Source: Lepus europaeus
Lineage: Eukaryota; Chordata; Mammalia; Lagomorpha; Leporidae
Direction: 5' to 3'
Assembly: GCF_033115175.1 (NCBI RefSeq)
Contig: NC_084850.1
Location: 22,041,218 to 22,105,217, forward strand
Length of the DNA: 64,000 nucleotides
The notes below the pieces were generated by a model that searched no databases, was not told the DNA's origin, and was given only the letters and a program-made list of their open reading frames with translations. Shown one piece after another: positions 1 to 12,535 of the stretch. The first letter of the stretch is position 1. Each line of letters begins with the position of its first letter. The translations under genes were made by a program, and so were the position numbers.

Positions 1-290
1 TTCCTCTGCCACTACTGTCCCTTAAGCAACCACTATGTATTTCAGATTATCTCAGTACCCTCTTCATTGGATGTTTTCTGCTCATTCTTTTCCTCAAGCA
101 ATGCATTCCCCCTATAGCAACTAAAGTGATCTTTTAAAAATGACAATTAGATCTTTTAGTTTTGCCTGGGTAAGACCATTCAAGGTACTACTTTCAAATT
201 TTAGATAAATTCCAACTATTTACCATTACCCATTGAACCTTGCCTATATATCCATAATTATCTCATGCCTATATATCCATAATTGTCCTC
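1..290. repeat. Probable ancient L2 LINE remnant
   Basis: The sequence resembles diverged L2 3'-region sequence, with a stretch reading like 'aactaaagtgatctttt' followed by 'acaattagatc'. No ORF and no gene signal is present. The family call is by memory of the consensus and is tentative. Confidence 0.4.
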
Positions 291-356
291 CTATAAGGGA
301 TCTTCAAAAGGTTCATGGAAAATACGTATCATGAAAAACTACCTACGGATTTTTAA

Positions 357-1047
357 AATGATTTCTTTATTTATTTGAAAGACAGCATGAAAGAGAGACA
401 GAGGCATCTTTTATGTGAATTGGGGGTTCACTCCCCAAATGTCTTTTTTTTTTTTTTTTACTTTTTGACAGGCAGAGTGGACAGTGAGAGAGAGAGACAG
501 AGAGAAAGGAATTCCTTTTGCCGTTGGTTCACCCTCCAATGGCCGCCGCGGCTGGCACGCTGCGGCCTGTGCACCGCGCTATTCCAATGGCAGGAGCCAG
601 GCACTTATCCTGGTCTCCCATGGGATGCAGGGCCCAAGCACTTGGGCCATCCTCCACTGCACTCCCTGGCCACAGCAGAGAGCTGGCCTGGAAGAGGGGC
701 AACCGGGACAGAATCCAGCGCCCCAACCGGGACTAGAACCCGGTGTGCCGGCGCCGCTAAGCGGAGGATTAGCCTGTTGAGCCACAGCGCCAGCCCACTC
801 CCCAAATGTCTGCAACTACTGCATTTGGGCCAGGCTGAAGCCAGGAGCCATGAATCAGAATCTCTCACTTGGGTAGCAGCAAACCAAGTAGTCAGACCAT
901 CATTCATCTGCTGCTTTCCAGGCACATTAGTGGGGAATTGGATCAGAAGTGGAGCAGCTGGGACTCGAACCAATAAGATACAGGTAAGTAAGATACAGGT
1001 GTCCAAAGCAGCAGCTTGACCCATTGTGTCACAATTTCCACTCCCAT
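357..1047 (-). repeat. Older C-repeat SINE, interrupted
   Basis: A minus-strand C-repeat whose tail (TTTATTTATTTGAAAG on +) is at 365 and whose tRNA-like head ends near 1047. It is split between 445 and 795 by a younger C-repeat, so the element is old relative to that insertion. Confidence 0.75.
445..795 (-). repeat. Young C-repeat SINE nested in an older one
   Basis: A full-length minus-strand copy with a 5' T-run on + (its poly(A) tail), the 'gacaggcagagtgga' start and a head ending 'gccacagcgccagcc'. It is flanked by a perfect 16-bp duplication, CACTCCCCAAATGTCT, at 429-444 and 796-811, which proves insertion into the older SINE. Confidence 0.92.
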
Positions 1048-1179
1048 GTATGGGTTTTTAAAAAAGTTTTTAAAATAAATTAAATAAAGCAGCAAAATAA
1101 ATTAACCTTTCAATCTCATCTTTCTGGTAACTTTTTGAAGTACCCTCATATAATACCATAGACATGCTGACTATGTTTT

Positions 1180-1520
1180 TTTTTAGTTTCTCAAGCATGC
1201 CACATTTTTTTCCTACCTCAGATCTTTGATTCTTACTATTCCCTCTTCTTGGAATTTTGTTTCTGTGCTTTGTGTATGGGTAACCTCTTACACTACATCT
1301 TATCATGAGGCCTTCCCTGATCACCTAATCTAATAGAATATTGTTCTTTTCCTTTAGAAAGTTTATCATAATTTTGATTAATAGTCTATTAAGTGTTTAC
1401 CTATTTCAGGTCTGTCCCCTCCCCAATAAGTGCCAGGAATGTAGATGCCCTACTTTTCCTACTCTATGCTCAGGACTTAGCACATAGTAAAGTTTAATAC
1501 ACACATATTAAATGATTGAC
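1180..1520. repeat. Probable L2 LINE remnant
   Basis: Contains L2-like phrases such as 'aggccttccctgatcacc' and 'cttagcacatagtaaa' in the usual order. Diverged, with no coding potential. Confidence 0.45.
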
Positions 1521-1969
1521 TTCTCTCTTTTTAAGCAGAATTACATGAAAAATACAATTGTAAAAGTACAATTGTTACATGTTGAGCATAGAACTGGAAA
1601 CAAGGAGTATGAGTTAGAAATCAGTCTAAAAATAACATATCTGTGTATAGACTCAACCCTTAAACCCATATACTCTGGATTACATGTCCATGATTAATGT
1701 TTAATGGATAAAATCAGCAACTTCCTGAATAACTTAATACTGGATTTTTATTATTGTTATCTATACTTCAGTTAAAGTAAATAAATAATCTTCTACAAAT
1801 AGTATTTTTTTTCTCATGTAGGCTTGAAATTTTGTTATGTAGAACTCTGAAACATTTTCCCACAGATACAACATCATACACAGTGTTTCATTTCCTTTGG
1901 CTAGTTCATAATGTTTAACCTGTAATTCATTTACCCGTTTAAAAATATGGATTGAAAACTACTTTGTGA
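1521..1969. other. AT-rich stretch, nothing recognised
   Basis: AT-rich sequence between the L2 remnant and the next SINE. I see no gene, RNA or recognisable repeat. Confidence 0.5.
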
Positions 1970-2318
1970 GGGGCCGGCACGGTGGTGTAGCAGATAAAGC
2001 TGCCACCTGCAGCACTGGCATCCAATATGGGCACTGGCATCCCAAATGGGCACCAGTTCGAGTCCTGGCTGCTCCACCTCTGATTCAGCTCCCTGCTAAT
2101 GCACCTGGGAAAGCAGCAGAGGATGGCCCAAGTGTTTGGACCCCTGCACCCACAGGGGAGATCCAGATGAAGCGCCTGGCTCTTGGCTTTAGACTGGCCC
2201 AGTTCCGGCTGTTGCAACCATTTGGGGAGTGAACCACCAAATGGAAGATCTCTCTCTCTGGCTTTCCCTCTTTCTGTAACTCTGCCTTTCAAATAAATAA
2301 ATAAATCTTCATAAAAAT
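1970..2318 (+). repeat. Older-class C-repeat SINE, full length
   Basis: Starts 'ggggccggcacggtggtgta', continues through the 'tggatcc..cagctccctgcta' body and CT-rich zone, and ends 'ctttcaaataaataaataaa'. Flanked by a perfect 15-bp duplication, AAAACTACTTTGTGA, at 1955-1969 and 2319-2333. Confidence 0.93.
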
Positions 2319-2403
2319 AAAACTACTTTGTGATAATAACTTTTCAAGCACTGAAAATACAATAATAAGCAAAATAGACACAAATCTCCCCCTCATGAAT
2401 CTT

Positions 2404-2732
2404 TTTTTAAAGATTTATTTGTTGATTTAAAAATCAGAGTTACATAGAGAGGGAGAGCCAGAGAGCGAGAGATCTTCCATCTGTTTGTTCACTCCTCAAA
2501 TGGCCACAATGGCCGGGCTGGGCCAGGCTGAAGCCAAGAGCCAGGAACTTCTTCCACATCTCCCACTTGGGTGCAGGGGCCCAAGGTCTTGGGCCATCCT
2601 CCACTGCTTTCCCAGGTGTATTAGCAGGGAGCTGGATCAGAAGTGGAGCAGCCAGGACTCAAACCGGTAGCCAAATGGTATGCCAGTGCTGCAGATGGTG
2701 GCTTAACCTTCTGTACCACAGCGCCAGACCCT
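2404..2732 (-). repeat. Older-class C-repeat SINE, full length
   Basis: Minus-strand copy with tail at 2404 and head ('ccacagcgccagaccc' on +) at 2732. The 13-bp duplication CCTCATGAATCTT is at 2391-2403 and 2733-2745. Confidence 0.92.
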
Positions 2733-2924
2733 CCTCATGAATCTTATGTCCATGTGTTCCAACAGAAAAGAAAGAAGGGAATAAAATGTATAGAATTGTA
2801 CATGGTGATACATGGTACAGTGGAGAACAAAACAGGATACAGGGATGTAGGGTGGGGGGCATTGCAACTTCCAGCCTTTTATGTGTAGAATTTATTAAAT
2901 TCCATGAGGCTCTAAAAAAGATTT

Positions 2925-4559
<1,635 letters not shown>

Positions 4560-4570
4560 TTAAAGATTTA

Positions 4571-5065
4571 AGGTGGATATTATTTATAGAAGTGAATTGT
4601 CACAAATAGCATTTTTACAAGCAAAGACTTTTGACTGCAAAATGTTATCAAAATATACATCTTACCCACAGCAGTGGGACAGGTGTGACTTGTACAGGCT
4701 CTAAGTCACTAATGAGCTAACAGAATGTGGGACAGGGTTTCCACAATGCAGTGGTAGGGATGGGAAGAAGCTGAAGCAACAATGGACACCCCAGGAAGAG
4801 AGAAATGAGGAGCCAAGAAAGAAAGCACACTTCTTGCTGATTGTATGAGCTTCTGTAGCTGGCCAGTGTCCACTACTCAACTGATCGTAGGTCATCTTTT
4901 CTTTCTACAGTGGTAACTGTGGTGACCAACATCTCACTCCTATTTGGAATATTATAGTTACATAATTTTTCCCTTGTTAGTCTATCCCCATTTAGTTTTG
5001 GGTCTTTTTCTAATAAATTTATTTGTCAATAACATGGGAGAATGGCAGAAAAAGATAACTCCTTT
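4571..5065. other. Intergenic stretch, nothing recognised
   Basis: Unique-looking sequence after the 5' end of the tubulin pseudogene. I see no gene or recognisable repeat here. Confidence 0.5.
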
Positions 5066-5320
5066 TTAAAAGTTATTTATTTATTTCAGAGGCAGAGTTT
5101 CCACTGGCTAATTCACTCCCCAAATGTTCACTAACTTGTGATGAGATGTAGATGGCTGAGATGTAGATGGCAGGTACCCAATGACTAGAGCCATCGCTGC
5201 TGTCTCCCAGGGTCTGCACTAGCAGGAAGCTGGAGTTAGAAGTCAGAGTCTGGCGTGGAACCAAGGTATTCCCGCTACAGGTTCTGGGTGTCTTAACCAT
5301 TACGCTCAATGCCCACCTCC
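5066..5320 (-). repeat. Old, diverged C-repeat-like SINE
   Basis: Tail-like 'agttatttatttatttcaga' at the left, a 'ctaattcactccccaaatg' body and a 'tcttaaccattacgctcaatgcc' head at the right. It is shorter and more diverged than the other copies and carries an internal duplication of 'gagatgtagatggc'. Confidence 0.6.
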
Positions 5321-5335
5321 CCAAAGATTATTTCT

Positions 5336-5677
5336 TTTTTTTTTTTTTTTTTTTTTTTTGACAGGCAGAGTGGATAGTGAGAGAGAGAAGACAGAGAGAA
5401 AGGTCTTCCTTTTTGCCATTGGTTCACCCTCCAATGGCCGCTGGGGCTGGCGCATCTCACTGATCCGAAGCCAGGAGCCAGGCGCTTCTCCTGGTCTCCC
5501 ATGCGGGTGCAGGGCCCAAGGACTTGGGCCATCCTCCACTGCCTTCCCAGGCCATAGCAAAGAGCTGGCCTGGAAGAGGGGCAACCGGGATACAATCCGG
5601 CGCCCCAACCGGGACTAGAACCCGGTGTGCTGGCGCTGCAAGGCGGGGGATTAGCCTGTTAAGCCATGGCGCCGGCC
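5336..5677 (-). repeat. Young C-repeat SINE, full length
   Basis: Starts with a 24-base T-run (poly(A) tail) and 'gacaggcagagtgga', and ends with the head 'aagccatggcgccggcc'. Flanking 'aaagattatttc' and 'aagaattatatttc' form an imperfect target duplication. Confidence 0.88.
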
Positions 5678-5764
5678 AAGAATTATATTTCTAAAATGCA
5701 GATGATGAGTAGACTGCTCTGGCTTTCTCTTCTATTTTATCTTAATATTTTGAATATGGTGAGA

Positions 5765-6075
5765 GAGGTGTTGGGTACAGCACTTAAGAAACCAGTTAGG
5801 ATGCCCACATCTCATATTTGAGCACCCTAGTTTGAGTCTCAGACCCGCTTCTGTTTCCAGCTTCTTGCTAATACATACCTTGAGAGGCAGCAGGTAATGG
5901 TTCATACACATGGGTTTCTGCCACTTAAACAGGAGACTCAAATTGAGTGCTGGACTCCTGGCTTCAGTCTGGCCCAACCCTAGATGTTGTGGACATTTGG
6001 AGGAGTGAACCAATGAATAGGAGATTTTATCTCTCTCTCTCTCTCTCTCTGTAACAAATAAAATAAATAAAAAAT
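5765..6075 (+). repeat. Old C-repeat SINE
   Basis: Diverged head 'ttgggtacagcacttaagaa', a CT-dinucleotide run at 6030-6050 and an AATAAA-rich tail ending near 6075. No clean target duplication was seen. Confidence 0.65.
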
Positions 6076-6421
6076 ATTTAAAAATCTCAGATAAGGGCAG
6101 TACCTGGGGTGAAATGGCAACACAAAAATTAGAACATGATGTTAAACAGCATCCTTAGCATTATAGTAACAATTGGACCAGAAGGGATAAGCAGCCACCA
6201 GCATAGAGCAGGCACTATATAGTGAGGTGAACAGGATGGAAGAGGTCAACTGAAATAACTCTTCTTTAGAACCATTTGTTCACACAGCTGTGATGATGAA
6301 AGTCAGGTGAAGAATGAGCATATGAACAGCCTGTCTATGCTAACTTCCTTCCTATGGGAAGTTTTTATTCCTTCTTATGAGAAAAATCTTATTTAGAAGA
6401 GTTCATAATATTTCACCTAGA
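6076..6421. other. Spacer, nothing recognised
   Basis: No gene, RNA or recognisable repeat between two SINEs. Confidence 0.5.
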
Positions 6422-6745
6422 GGGGTCAGCGTTGCAGTGCAGTGGGTTAAAGCCCTGGTCCGCAGTGCCGGCATCCCATATGGGCACCAGTTCAAGTCCT
6501 GGCAGCTCCACTTCCAATCCAGCTCTCTGCTTTGACCTGGGAAAGCAGTAGAAGATGGCCCCAGTCTTTGGGTCCCTGTACCCACATCGGAGACCCAGAA
6601 GAGCCTCCTTTCTTCGGTTCAGCACAGCTCCAGCTGTTGCAGCCAATTAAGGAGTGAACCAGCGAATGGAAGACCTTTTCTCTGCCTCTCCTTTTCTCTC
6701 TGTGTAACTCTGACTTTCAAATAAATAAAAACAAAGCTTTAAAAA
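6422..6745 (+). repeat. Older-class C-repeat SINE
   Basis: Head 'ggggtcagcgttgcagtgca', diagnostic 'catcccatatgggcaccagt' block, and tail 'tttcaaataaataaaaac' followed by 'ctttaaaaaaatctt'. Confidence 0.85.
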
Positions 6746-6966
6746 AATCTTGTTCATAGTCTGCTCATCAATTTACTAATCTGAATCATTATAAGAACAA
6801 TGAATAAATTTGTTTTTCATCATCCTAATATATTTCATTTAAAATCAAAAATCAAATTCCTCTAATTCTTATTCTTTTGGAGGATGTAGTTGGCTCTGTG
6901 TCTCATTTGATAAAATATTGATTCCTTCAGTTTTAATGGTGGTGAATGATGTCTGTCTTTTACTTA

Positions 6967-7620
6967 TTTTTTTTTTATGATTTATTTGTTTACTTGAAAA
7001 GCACAATAAAAGAGAGAGAGAGAAAGAGAGAGAATCATCCATCCACTGGTTCACTCTCCAAATGGCCACAACAGCCAGGGCTGGGCCAAACCAAAACCAG
7101 AAACCTGGAACTCCATCTGGGTCTCCCACGTGGATGCAGGGGCTCAAACACTTGGGCCGTCTCCTGCTGCTTTCCCAGGTGCATTAGCAGGAAGCTGGAT
7201 CAGAAGTGGAGCAGCCCGGTGCGAGGGGAAGGGGGCACTTGGTGTAGTAAGCTAAGCCTCCACTTGCAGTGCCAGCATCCCATATGGGCGCCAGTTCAGG
7301 TCACAACTACTCCTTTTCTGATTCAGCTTCCTGCTAATGGCTTGGGAACACAGTAGAAGATGGCCCATGTGCTTGGGGCCCTACACTCACATAGGAGATC
7401 TAGAAGAAGCTCCTGGCTCCTGGCTTTGGATCTGCCCAGCTCTGGCTGTTGTGCTATTTGAGGAATGAACCAGCAGATGGAAGACCTCTCTCTCTCTCTC
7501 TCTCTGTAACTCTACCTCTCAAATAAATAAAAATAAAATCTTTAAAAAAAGAAGTGGAGTAGCTAGGACTCAAACCAGCACTCATATGGGATGCTGGTGT
7601 TGCAGGCAGCATGCCAGCAC
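6967..7620 (-). repeat. Older C-repeat SINE (minus) split by a plus-strand copy
   Basis: The left part 6967-7219 and right part 7551-7620 join into one minus-strand C-repeat. The reading breaks inside the 'agaagtggagcagc' motif, where another SINE has inserted. Confidence 0.82.
7220..7550 (+). repeat. C-repeat SINE nested in opposite orientation
   Basis: Head near 'cacttggtgtagtaagctaa', body 'catcccatatgggcgccagt', tail 'aaataaataaaaataaaatc'. The duplicated GAAGTGGAG(C/T)AGC at about 7206-7218 and 7551-7563 is the target duplication in the host SINE. Confidence 0.85.
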
Positions 7621-7630
7621 ATGAATTTTT

Positions 7631-8330
7631 ACTTCTAAAAAATGATACAGTCTGAGCATCTTTGCCCATCTCCACCTGCTCAAATTCATGTGTTAAAATT
7701 CTAACCTCAGCCGGCGCCGTGGCTTAACAGCCTAATCCTCCACCTTGCGGTGCCGGCACACTGGGTTCTAGTCCCGGTTGGGGCGCCGGATTCTATCCCG
7801 GTTGCCCCTCTTCCAGGCCAGCTCTCTGCTATGGCCCGGGAAGGCAATGGAGGATGGCCCAAGTCCTTGGGCCCTGCACCCGCATGGGAGACCAGGAGAA
7901 GCGCCTGGCTCCTGGCTTCGGATCAGCGAGATGCGCTGGCCGCAGCGGCCATTGGAGGGTGAACCAACGGCAAAAAGGAAGACCTTTCTCTCTCTCTCAC
8001 TATCCACTCTGCCTGTCAAAAAAAAATTCTAACCTCCAAGATGATACTGGGAAGTGGGGGCTTGTGGGAGGTGATTAGGTCATGAGGGCAGAACTCTCAC
8101 AAATAAGATTAGTGTCCTTATAAAAAGAGGCCCAAGAACAACCTCTTATCCTTTCTAGCATGTGAGGATCCAGAAAGAAGGTGTCATGAACCCACAAGAA
8201 AGCAAGCCCTCACCAGACAAAAATACAATGAATTTTCCTGTTTTTATAATTTTAGGATTACTGACCTCAGCTCCTTCCCTTGCCAGGCCACCATCCATAG
8301 TGATTGACTAGTAAGCCTGTGTGCTGCTGG
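7631..8330 (+). repeat. MaLR (MLT1-like) LTR fragment split by a SINE
   Basis: The parts 7631-7708 and 8037-8330 read as one old MaLR LTR, with the typical 'ggaggtgattaggtcatgag' block and 'caagccctcaccag' further on. A young C-repeat interrupts it with a clean target duplication. Confidence 0.6.
7709..8022 (+). repeat. Young C-repeat SINE in the MaLR LTR
   Basis: Starts 'agccggcgccgtggcttaac' and ends 'ctctgcctgtcaaa'. Perfect 14-bp duplication AAAATTCTAACCTC at 7695-7708 and 8023-8036. Confidence 0.94.
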
Positions 8331-8334
8331 CCTG

Positions 8335-9240
8335 AGAAGTGGCTCTACTCCTGAATTAATTTTTGTATATGGTGTGAGGTAGGGTTCCAACTTTATTCTT
8401 TTCCATGTGAATCTTCAGTTACCCCAAAACCATTTGTTCTAAGGATGCTTCTTTAACCATCATGTTGTCTTGGCACTCACATTTAAAATCAATTGACCAT
8501 ACATGTATGGGTTTCTCTCTGTGTTCGGTTGATTTTTATGTCTACCTTTATGTCAGTAACACAGTGTCTTGATTAACATAGCTTCACAATTAATTTTGCA
8601 ATCAGAAAGTGTAAATCCTGGGGTTCACATTGTGGTACAGTAGGTTAATCCACCACTTGGAGATGCCCATTCCATATCAGAGTATAGATTTGAGTCCGAG
8701 CACCTCTGCTTCTGACCCAGCTCCCAGCTAATGCATCCTGTGAAGCAGTAGATGATGGCTGAAATGTGTGGGCCCTGCCACACAATGGTAGACATAGGTG
8801 GATCTCCTGGATCCTGGCTTCTGCCTGGCCCAGCTCTGACTGTTGAGGAGTGAATCAGCCGATAGAAGATCTCTTTCTGTCTCTCCTTCTCTCTCTGTCA
8901 TTCTGCCTTTAAAATAAAAATTTTTTAAAAATCTTAAAACAAAGAAAAGGTGAGCCCTCTACTTTGTTATTTTGTAAGATTATTTTGGTTATTCTTATTT
9001 TTTATCATTTCCATATGAATTTTTAAGATCAGATTGCTCATTTCTGCTTAATTAAAAGGTAGCTGAAATTGTTATAGGAATTGGGTTGGCATTAGATAAC
9101 TTTAGAGAATCTTGTCATTAAAACTAAGTCTTCCAATTCATGAACATGGGAAGTCTTTCCGTTTATTTATTTTTCCATATTGATCATGTATCCTGCAACC
9201 TTTCTATACTAGTGTATTAGCTCTAAGAGCTTTTTCTAAA
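8335..9240 (-). repeat. Ancient L1 LINE fragment (antisense ORF2-like), split by a SINE
   Basis: Contains typical antisense L1 ORF2 phrases, for example 'accccaaaaccatttgttct' and later 'ggaattgggttggcatt'. It is interrupted by a C-repeat at about 8620-8940. All frames are broken. Confidence 0.55.
8620..8940 (+). repeat. Old C-repeat SINE
   Basis: Head 'ggggttcacattgtggtaca', body 'cagctcccagctaatgcatc', CT-rich zone, then 'tttaaaataaaaattt' tail. It sits inside the antisense L1 remnant. Confidence 0.75.
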
Positions 9241-9254
9241 AATTCTGCAGAATT

Positions 9255-9588
9255 GGGGCTGGGACCCTGGCCAAGACCGCCGGCATCCCATATGGGTGCC
9301 GGTTCTGGTCCCGGCTGCTCCTCTTCAGATCCAGCTCTCTGCTATGACCCAGGAAAGCAGTAGAAGGTGGTCCAGGTCCTTGGGCCCCTGCACCCACGTG
9401 GGAGACCCAGAAGAAGCTCCTGGCTCCTGGCTTCAGATTGGCGCAGCTCCAGCCGTTGCGGCCATCTGGGGAGTGAACCAGCAGATGGAAGACCTCTCTC
9501 TCTCTCTCTCTCTCTCCCCCTCTCCCTCTCCCTCTCCCTCTCACTGTCTGTAACTCTACCTCTCAAATAAATAAATAAAATCTTAAAA
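9255..9588 (+). repeat. Older-class C-repeat SINE, full length
   Basis: Head 'ggggctgggaccctggccaa', long (CT)n/(CCCTCT)n zone at 9497-9545 and AATAAATAAATAAA tail. Near-perfect duplication AAAAATTCTG(C/T)AG at about 9238-9250 and 9589-9601. Confidence 0.9.
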
Positions 9589-9614
9589 AAAAATTCTGTA
9601 GCATTTTCTCTATA

Positions 9615-9790
9615 CAAAACAGATTTTTAATTTGAAAATTCTCCATGAAGAAACTCCAGGCTCAGATGATTTCACTAGTGAATTCTACCAAATGCTTAAA
9701 GATTTAACTCCAATTCTGCACAATTCCATCCAGAAAACAGAAGAGTAGGGAACGCGTCTCAATTCAACAAAACCAGTACTATGTCTGACA
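9615..9790 (+). repeat. L1 LINE ORF2 fragment
   Basis: Reads like sense L1 ORF2, with 'gatttcactagtgaattcta' and 'ccaaatgcttaaaga' in the correct order. Short and decayed. Confidence 0.6.
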
Positions 9791-9849
9791 CCACCCAAGG
9801 AGGGAAGGAAGGAGCATCTTTTCACTGCCACAAGTGGCCAGTCTGAGCT

Positions 9850-10480
9850 CTCAGGTGGTCTCCACCGATGTCACGTGGCCAGGGCAGTTGGCAGAGACGG
9901 AAGTCCTGCCTCCTGCCTGGACGTTCTCTGACATCACCCTGGTGGTGGTGGCGGCGGGGGGGGGGTTGTAACCCTTCCTTACTGCCTTCCTCATGTGGAA
10001 TTCCAAGCTACTCACTCAGCATTTGCTGATGTGGTGGGGTGTGGGATGTAGCTTTTTTATGTGGTATTTGGCTGGAGCACAGTAGTTATTGCAAAATGTT
10101 TTCTTTCTTACTAGTTTGCCCTTTTCCTGGTCCTCTGGTTGTGGAGCGCAAGTTTTTCACTGGGGCTTTTCTTTTCTTCCTGTTGGCATTTCCAGGTTGC
10201 CAGTTTCTTCATCTCCATGTATGGAATGTATGAGACAAAAAGAAAACCCAGAAAACTCAACACCATGCTGTCCTTTGTGTCCCACGGGCCCTACCCAATC
10301 TGGTTTGCCTTCGCTCCAACTTTCAGGGTCCTCTTAGGCTTGTCTTGTATATAATGTACAGAGATTTTGGTTGTAGTTAGAGTCATCAGTACAGAAAAGC
10401 TGTCTACTTCATATTCCTGGAACAAGATGTCTTCTTGCTAAGTTGCTTTTTTTTATAATGAAATAAAACCCTATAACTTT
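9850..10480 (+). other. Unassigned stretch, possible decayed retrocopy
   Basis: Unlike its surroundings, this stretch has a codon-like texture. A 71-codon open frame at 10139-10354 holds hydrophobic residues followed by ISMYGMYETKRKPRKLN. An AATAAA lies at about 10462. No intron, tail or duplication is evident and I do not recognise the protein, so this may be chance. A C-run and G-run at 9950-9966 are also present. Confidence 0.2.
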
Positions 10481-10679
10481 CAACATTTCGAATATTTTAA
10501 GCTAAGATTTACTAAATAAATATTCATTTTGTTATGTGGTTTAATTTTCGTATATATTTATAAGTAATCATAAGGCAGTTTTTAATATTTTAACAAAAAT
10601 TCTCAAGGTAGCAGAACAACTGAAACTTTTCTCATTTATGAATACCTCTTTGTATAGTTCAGCTTGCATGGTCATTTAA

Positions 10680-10936
10680 AATTTTTTTTAATTTGTTTTT
10701 ATTTTATTTGAAAGGCAGGGAGATAGAGAGAGGATAAGAAAAGATAGACACAGAGACACATAGGTGGCAGGAGCCCAAGCACGTGGGCCATCTTCCCTGT
10801 TTTTCTCATGGCATTCACAGGAAGCTGGATTGGAAGTGGAGCAGCCAGGATTCACACCAGTGTCCACATGGGATGCCACCATCACTGGCATTGGTTTCAT
10901 CTGCTGCACCGCAATGCTGACTCTAATTCAAAAAAA
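10680..10936 (-). repeat. Old C-repeat SINE remnant
   Basis: Tail-like 'tttttattttatttgaaagg' at the left and 'ctggattggaagtggagcag' body. It is truncated relative to the full element and abuts a young insertion on the right. Confidence 0.65.
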
Positions 10937-11242
10937 ATTTTTTTTGACAGGCAGAGTGGATAGTGAGAGAGAGAGACAGAGAGAAAGGTCTTCCTTTTTG
11001 CCCCTGGTTCACCCTCCAATGGCCGCTGGGGCTGGCGCATCGTGCTGATCCAAAGCCAGGAGCCAGGCGCTTCTCCCGGTCTCCCATGCGGGTGCAGGGC
11101 CCAAGCACTTGGGCCATCCTCCAGAGAGCTGGCCTGGAAGAGGGGCCACCGGGATAGAATCCGGCGCCCCAACCGGGACTAGAACACGTGTGTGCCGGCG
11201 CCGCAAGGTGGAGGATTAGCCTGTTAAGCCACGGCGCCAGCC
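10937..11242 (-). repeat. Young C-repeat SINE
   Basis: 'gacaggcagagtggatagtg' start and 'aagccacggcgccagcc' head end. Flanked by AATTCAAAA words at 10925 and 11243. Internally short by roughly 30 bp in the 'ccactgc..gccatagca' block. Confidence 0.88.
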
Positions 11243-11397
11243 AATTCAAAATTTTTTAAAATCTTTTTGAGCTTTACTTTGATTGCTCTGCCATTTAGAA
11301 CTCTGTTCTTTAGTTTCCAAATATTTGAGGATTTCCCAGTTGTCTTTTGTTAATGATAACTACTACTGGAAGTGTTGAACTATAAAAATGACCATGT

Positions 11398-11712
11398 AAA
11401 GGGCAGGCATTTAGGGCAGTTGTTAAGACACAGCTTTGGACTCCAGCAACTCATATCAGAGTGCCTGGGTTCGAGTCCCAGCTCCACTTCCTATTACAGC
11501 TTCCTGCTAATGTACACCCTGAGAGTCCAGAGGTTATGGCTCAAGTATTTGGATGGAGTTCTAGATTTCTGCCTATAGCCTGGCCCAGCCTGGCCCAGCA
11601 CTGGCCATGTGTCCACCTGGGGAGTGAACAGGCAGATGAAAGATTTCTCTCTCCCTCTCTTACTCTCTCCATGTAACTTGGCCTTTCAAAACATAAAAAA
11701 AACATTTAAAAA
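11398..11712 (+). repeat. Old C-repeat SINE
   Basis: Head 'gggcaggcatttagggcagt', body 'cctgctaatgtacaccctga', CT zone and 'ctttcaaaacataaaaaaaa' tail. Belongs to the diverged class with the 'ggcatttagcac' type of head. Confidence 0.7.
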
Positions 11713-11747
11713 TTTAGAAGAAAAGGAAAGAAAAGAATTGAAAGCAG

Positions 11748-12035
11748 GAGTGAGTATTGTGGTGTAGCAAGTTAAGCCACGGCTCAGCTTCTGATCTAGC
11801 TTCCTGCAAATGTGCCTGGGAAGGCAGCAGATGATGGCCCAAGTATTTGGGCCCCTGCCACCCATGTGAGAGACCCAGATGGCGTTCCAGGCTCCTGGCT
11901 TTGGTCTGCACCAGCTCCAGCCATTGTGGCCATTTAGAGGAGTGAACCAGTGAATGGAGGGCCTCTTTCTCTGTGTCTCTCCCTCTCTCTGTAACTGACT
12001 TTCAAACACATAAGTAGATCTTAAAATGCATACAT
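11748..12035 (+). repeat. Older-class C-repeat SINE, internally deleted
   Basis: Head 'gtattgtggtgtagcaagtt', body and tail 'actttcaaacacataagtag'. The 'catcccatatgggc' block is missing. A (CATA)n stretch follows at 12029-12060. Confidence 0.75.
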
Positions 12036-12064
12036 AGATACATACATACGTACATACATAAAAT

Positions 12065-12350
12065 AGGGGCCAGAGCTTGCTGGGTCGGCATCCCATATGG
12101 GTTCGAGTCCCGGCTGCTTCACTTCTGATCCAGTTCCCTGCTAATGGCCTGGGAAAGCAGTAGAGGATGGTCCAAGTTCTTGGCCCCTGCACCCTTGTGG
12201 GAGACTCGGAAGAAGCTCCTGGCTCCAGGCTTCAGATTGGCCCAGCTCCAGATGTTGTGGCCCATCTGGGGAGTGAACCAGAGGATGGAAGACCTCTCTC
12301 TCTCTCTCTCTCTCCTATTTGTAACTCTGTCTCTCACATAAAAAAAAGAA
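12065..12350 (+). repeat. Older-class C-repeat SINE, internally deleted head
   Basis: Starts 'ggggccagagcttgctgggt' and goes directly into 'catcccatatgggttcgag', so most of the tRNA-like head is lost. It ends with a CT run and 'cacataaaaaaaag'. Confidence 0.8.
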
Positions 12351-12535
12351 AAATAAGTAAATCAGTTTTGAACTGAATGAAAAAGAAAACGTAACACATC
12401 AGAATTTGTGATACACACTGAAAGCATTACTTAAAGAAAAAATCAGAGCACTGAGTGCCTATGTGTGAGGAGAAACCAATTCTAAGTTCTCCATTCAGTG
12501 ATGTCAACTTCCACTTAGAAATTTAGAAAAGGAAT

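Larger units (their letters stand above)
296..1138. repeat. Short inverted-repeat DNA element (mariner/MITE-like) split by SINEs
   Basis: The left arm begins 'gatcttcaaaaggttcatgg' near 300 and the right arm ends 'aactttttgaagtaccct' near 1138. The two ends are approximate reverse complements and lie next to TA dinucleotides, as expected for a Tc1/mariner-type miniature element. The middle has been filled by a C-repeat SINE, itself split by a second SINE. A second copy of the element lies at about 21069-21205. I cannot name the exact family. Confidence 0.45.

Noticed and set aside
375..1024. Overlapping open frames of 65-214 codons at SINE positions here and at many other places
   Set aside because: They are translations of C-repeat SINEs. 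The same peptide patterns recur at every copy in both orientations.
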